A DNA stretch of 34,268 nucleotides from Pseudomonadota bacterium (GTDB lineage: Bacteria > Myxococcota_A > UBA9042 > GCA-2863065). The notes under the pieces are model-generated. The model saw nothing but the letters and a program-made list of their open reading frames with translations, had not been told where the DNA came from and searched no databases. This document shows, in pieces, positions 31,083 to 34,268 of the stretch. The position numbers and the translations under genes are program-made. The stretch's first letter is position 1. Each line of letters starts with the position of its first letter. The stretch is from the NCBI GenBank assembly GCA_002863065.1, contig PKDL01000067.1, forward strand, positions 1 through 34,268, in the 5' to 3' direction.

Positions 31083-33263
31083 TTGTCGATGGGCGACCAA
31101 GTCGAAATCGACGGGATCGTAACTCGTGTTGTCTACACGAATCCTGACTCGCATTGGACCGTACTTCGTGTGAAGTCGAGTGGAAATGGCAGGGAAATTC
31201 CTGCGGTTGGAACGCTCGCAGGAGTTCGGGAAGGAGAATCGATTCGTTTGTGGGGGCGTTGGGTCACTGACTCTCGGTTTGGCGAGCAAATTCGTGTGGA
31301 TCGCTTCAAGGTAGTGCTGCCTGCTACGAAAAAGGGGATTGAGCGCTATCTGTCTTCTGGCTTGATTCCTGGCCTCGGGCCGAAGACGGCAAAACTTCTC
31401 GTGCGGCGGTTCGGTGAGAAGACTCTCGATGTGATTTCAAAGAATCCGGAGCGCTTGAAAGTTGTAAAAGGCATCGGGAAGAAAAAGGTCATGCAGATCG
31501 TGGCCGCTTGGAAAGAACATGCTGGGCTTACAGAGGTCATGGTGTTCATGCAGGGGATTGGTATCACCCCGAGGTTAGCTACCAAAATCTATCAAGTATA
31601 CGGCAATGATGCAGTGGGGAAGGTACGAGCCAACCCGTACAGTCTGGTCGACGATATTCGCGGTATTGGCTTTAAGACCGCAGACAGTTTTGCCAATGAA
31701 ATGGGCATCGCAGCAGACCATACGATGCGGGTAAAAGCTGGCATCTTGTACGTGTTAAATGAGCACCGTAAAGACGGCCATGTTTGCCTCCCTAAAGATG
31801 TACTTACCCGCAGTGCGGCGGCTACCCTAAGTGTCCGAGAAGATATTATCGAAGATCAGCTGACAGTCCTTCTCGATGCAGGACGCGTAATCGTCGAGAC
31901 CGTACCGGCAGATGAAGGCGCGTTCGACATGGTCTTCCCTCGAGACCTCCACCGGGCAGAGATTAGCGTTGCTGAGCGTCTAATACGCCTCATAGATGGT
32001 CAGGTCCCAGCCTTCCCCGCCGAGCAGCTGCAACTGATCGTGCAACAGGCGGAGTCGGAACTGGGCTTGTCATTAGCTGATGGTCAGAGGGACGCGGTAC
32101 GCGCTGCTCTAGAATCACAGGTTACTGTCATTACAGGCGGACCAGGTACAGGTAAGACCACCATTGTACGCGCTGTCGTGACTGCTCTCAGCCACATGGG
32201 TTCAAAAATCACACTAGGGGCACCGACGGGGCGTGCTGCTCAACGGCTTTCACTATCGACAGGTAGAGAGGCGAAGACATTACACCGCATACTGGAATGG
32301 TCACCCAATGAAGGCGGATTTGTTCGGGACGAAGACAACCCCGTAGAAGTGGATGCAATGATCATTGATGAAGTCTCTATGGTCGATATTCGCCTCTTCG
32401 ATGCCGTAGTACGGGCGTTGCCATCAGGTGCTCGGTTGGTGTTGGTCGGTGATGTCGACCAGTTGCCCTCCGTCGGGCCGGGTGCAGTTCTCCGTGACAT
32501 CATTGATAGCCAGGCTATTCGAGTTGCACGGCTTACGGATATTTTTCGGCAGTCGTCGAATTCCCTCATCACGGCGAACGCACATCGCATATTGCGCGGG
32601 GAAATGCCGGAGCAGCCCCCAGGTGGCGCCGGGTACGATTTTTACTGGATCGAAAAAGAAGACGTTGATGATGCTAGACGCGTAATTGGGGCGCTCATTG
32701 GTGGGCGCATACGTGACGCATTCGGCTTTGACCCCAAAAAAGACGTGCAGGTATTGACACCGATGCATCGCGGTCCACTGGGTTCAGAAGGGCTAAATGA
32801 GCTAGTAGGGGGGATTCTAAACCCCACTAACGAAGCCGCGCGACTTGGCCCTGGCGATAAAGTGATGCAAGTACGTAATAATTACGACAAAGATGTATTC
32901 AACGGTGATGTCGGGTTTGTGGAACGTTACGCTGCAGATGGTCGCACGCTCATTGTGCACTTTTCTGAACCAAACCCTCGTCAAGTGACGTACGAGGTGG
33001 CGGACCAGGACCAACTTGTGTTGGCTTGGGCGATTTCGATTCACAAATCGCAAGGGAGTGAGTACCCCGTTGTAATCGTGCCCGTTCACACACAACACTA
33101 CGTCATGTTGCGACGTAATCTCGTGTATACAGCTGTGACTCGAGGAAAGCGGCTTGTGATTCTTGTAGGATCACGGAAGGCCATGCGCCGCGCGCTAGCA
33201 GCAGCCACCATGGCACCACGATATGGGCGGTTGGCCCATCGGCTGAGGGAGTTTTCGCAGTGA
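31083..33263 (+). CDS. recD2: RecD2-type (RecD/TraA family) superfamily 1B DNA helicase
   Basis: 726 residues. The TTG at 31083 has AAGGGAG six bases upstream, while the ATG at 31089 would be spaced twelve; the TTG is preferred. The N-terminus carries an OB-like domain ('VEIDGIVTRVVYTNPDSHWTVLRV') and helix-hairpin-helix repeats ('GLIPGLGPKTAKLLVRRFG', 'LKVVKGIGKKKVMQI', 'DIRGIGFKTAD'), which mark RecD2 against RecBCD RecD. The helicase motor has 'VITGGPGTGKTTI' (I), 'GAPTGRAAQRL' (Ia), 'AMIIDEVSMVD' (II), 'LVLVGDVDQLPSVGPG' (III), 'LTDIFRQ' (IV) and 'SIHKSQGSEYPVVIVPV' (V), with the 'NLVYTAVTRGKRLVILVG' tail. RecD2 helicases move 5'-3' and act in repair. The stop overlaps the next start. Confidence 0.95.
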   Translation: MSMGDQVEIDGIVTRVVYTNPDSHWTVLRVKSSGNGREIPAVGTLAGVREGESIRLWGRWVTDSRFGEQIRVDRFKVVLPATKKGIERYLSSGLIPGLGPKTAKLLVRRFGEKTLDVISKNPERLKVVKGIGKKKVMQIVAAWKEHAGLTEVMVFMQGIGITPRLATKIYQVYGNDAVGKVRANPYSLVDDIRGIGFKTADSFANEMGIAADHTMRVKAGILYVLNEHRKDGHVCLPKDVLTRSAAATLSVREDIIEDQLTVLLDAGRVIVETVPADEGAFDMVFPRDLHRAEISVAERLIRLIDGQVPAFPAEQLQLIVQQAESELGLSLADGQRDAVRAALESQVTVITGGPGTGKTTIVRAVVTALSHMGSKITLGAPTGRAAQRLSLSTGREAKTLHRILEWSPNEGGFVRDEDNPVEVDAMIIDEVSMVDIRLFDAVVRALPSGARLVLVGDVDQLPSVGPGAVLRDIIDSQAIRVARLTDIFRQSSNSLITANAHRILRGEMPEQPPGGAGYDFYWIEKEDVDDARRVIGALIGGRIRDAFGFDPKKDVQVLTPMHRGPLGSEGLNELVGGILNPTNEAARLGPGDKVMQVRNNYDKDVFNGDVGFVERYAADGRTLIVHFSEPNPRQVTYEVADQDQLVLAWAISIHKSQGSEYPVVIVPVHTQHYVMLRRNLVYTAVTRGKRLVILVGSRKAMRRALAAATMAPRYGRLAHRLREFSQ

Positions 33264-34268
33264 AGACCGGTACTGTAGTGTTCATATACCGTTCTGAAGG
33301 CTGGCATATGTCCCGCCTGCTCGGAGTATTGGGTGACCGGATAGAGGTCGAACACATCGATGGTACGCGAGAAATCTATTCAATCCGCCGTATCGCGAGA
33401 ACGAGCGGTAAGGTGGTTTCAAGCTTGGCTGCGCTAGAAGCATACCGACAGCAGGTAGACGCATTAATTCAGTCATTCCAGCCGGATGTGGTTTGGGGGC
33501 TTGCCCTTGACTCAGGTGCGGCTGATGAGGCGCTGGCTCCCGATGTGCTGGCGTCATTGGTATTGCCGCCCGCCGAGTTTGCGGCCGATGATGCCGCGGC
33601 CGAGGCACTCTATAATGACCGAACGTATTTTAGGAGTGACAAGAAGGGAGGGTACTTTGCCCTATCCCCCGACATTGTAAGAGTCCGGCTGAAGGAGAGG
33701 GAGGAAGAGGCAAGGAAACTAATGCAGTACAATGCAATGCTGGCGTGGTTGAACGAGCCGACCGAGGAAATCACCCCGGCAGCCAATCAAGCATTCGAAG
33801 TACTCCAGTCTTTTGTACTCTTCGAAGATGGTTCGGAATCCAGCAAGACTGCGCGGCAATTGATCCGCGACCTCTTTCCTAATTCATCGGAGCCCGATAT
33901 CTCGCTTGCGTTCAAGGAATTGGTTCGCCATGGGGTTTTTAGTGACGATGAAAACCTCGTCTTTCACAGATCAGGACTGCCCGTCGCATTTAGTTTGGGA
34001 GCCCTACGAGACGCTGAGATCCGGTCGCATACGGCCGTTACTTCCGAGCGACGTGAAGACCATCGGCACTTGCTGACAGTGGCTATTGATGACCGCTACA
34101 CCACGGAGATCGATGATGCCTTATCGGTCGAATCGCGGTCAGACGGCACCTGGCTTGTGCATGTATACATTGCTGATGCATCTTTCTTCGTACTAGGAGG
34201 GGTCAACCACGAAACGAAAACGTTCTTCCTAATCCCATACACAAGAGAACTTCAACGCAAGCTAGAGA
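33260..34268 (+). CDS. RNB-family (RNase II/RNase R-like) exoribonuclease, 5' part
   Basis: Missing from the ORF track because it runs off the window. The GTG at 33260 overlaps the recD2 stop as GTGA, and GAGGGAG lies eight bases upstream. The frame stays open to 34268 (336 residues). After an N-terminal ~55-residue beta-type region ('GTVVFIYRSEGWHMSRLLGVLGDRIEVEHIDGTREIYSI') and a helical part, the RNB catalytic entry is clear: 'HLLTVAIDDRYTTEIDDALSVE....WLVHVYIADAS', with the IDD acidic cluster that binds Mg. Normal RNase II/R have this motif after cold-shock-like domains; here the N-terminal part differs. It degrades RNA 3'-5'. Translation is coupled to recD2, which suggests a nucleic-acid maintenance operon. 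Confidence 0.88.
   Translation, partial: MKTGTVVFIYRSEGWHMSRLLGVLGDRIEVEHIDGTREIYSIRRIARTSGKVVSSLAALEAYRQQVDALIQSFQPDVVWGLALDSGAADEALAPDVLASLVLPPAEFAADDAAAEALYNDRTYFRSDKKGGYFALSPDIVRVRLKEREEEARKLMQYNAMLAWLNEPTEEITPAANQAFEVLQSFVLFEDGSESSKTARQLIRDLFPNSSEPDISLAFKELVRHGVFSDDENLVFHRSGLPVAFSLGALRDAEIRSHTAVTSERREDHRHLLTVAIDDRYTTEIDDALSVESRSDGTWLVHVYIADASFFVLGGVNHETKTFFLIPYTRELQRKLE

Noticed and set aside
1-34268. CRISPR arrays, tRNA/rRNA genes, insertion sequences, prophage
   Set aside because: No regular short repeats, tRNA-like folds, transposase or phage-type ORFs, or terminal inverted repeats were found by eye; a covariance-model search was not possible.

Overview
The window looks like a piece of chromosome from a Myxococcota-type ('deltaproteobacterial', possibly Bradymonadales-like) bacterium. 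The grounds are indirect: a giant Ser/Thr kinase fused to a sigma-54 activator, two FHA-domain signalling proteins, many lipoproteins with clear lipoboxes, a Kelch lipoprotein with a 'C..FSDCQDGQC' segment, and moderate-to-high GC. No rRNA, tRNA, CRISPR array, insertion sequence or phage gene was seen. There is no gene-free stretch over 300 bases; the largest gaps are about 255, 235 and 232 bases.

Layout. 1-2.4 kb: the 3' end of a gene for an extremely Arg-rich protein (open from the window edge to 776, although the ORF track starts it at 366), then two reverse-strand lipoproteins (HEAT-like repeats; tandem beta-sandwich-like domains). 2.5-7.7 kb: one 1720-residue regulator with the order kinase, AAA, TPR, GAF, coiled coil, sigma-54 AAA+ and Fis-type HTH. 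7.8-13.1 kb: an SRPBCC-fold protein, a SUKH(SMI1/KNR4)-TPR protein, lipoproteins, a SurA/parvulin-like protein and a Kelch lipoprotein. 13.2-17.4 kb: a tight four-gene unit of a membrane protein (VWA-like, TM, FHA, double zinc finger), an FHA-GAF-histidine kinase, and two small Cys-rich exported proteins that are diverged tandem paralogues. 17.5-19.8 kb: a secreted CE1/LpqC-like esterase and a 4-coumarate:CoA-ligase-like enzyme. 19.8-26.7 kb: envelope and polysaccharide genes, namely an MprF/DUF2156-like transferase with membrane helices, a DksA/TraR-like zinc finger protein, a DegT/DnrJ/EryC1 aminotransferase, a PF14907-type nucleotidyltransferase, a WecA/MraY-like phosphosugar transferase with a GAF-like tail, and a CE4 polysaccharide deacetylase. 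26.9-30.9 kb: an Sfp-type phosphopantetheinyl transferase, a small exported protein, a CrtI-like desaturase and a lysine/proline-rich lipoprotein. 31.1 kb to the end: a RecD2-type helicase overlapped (GTGA) by an RNB-family exoribonuclease gene that runs off the window.

How the genes may work together. The kinase-activator and the two FHA proteins are the pieces expected of a phospho-threonine signalling network that ends in sigma-54 transcription and a two-component output; the linkage is inference from domains and proximity. The 20-27 kb genes fit synthesis and modification of a lipid-linked surface glycan.

Expression signals are mixed. Many genes have good Shine-Dalgarno sequences, several of them serving TTG starts. 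At least two genes (2576 and 21814), and perhaps five, lack an SD and have a -10-like hexamer ending 6-10 bases before the start codon, which suggests leaderless or very short-leader mRNAs. The most novel-looking items are the Cys-rich paralogue pair attached to the FHA-histidine kinase, the FHA/zinc-finger membrane protein, the Arg-rich 5' ORF and the transferase-GAF fusion. I did not find a complete system that I can claim is undescribed.
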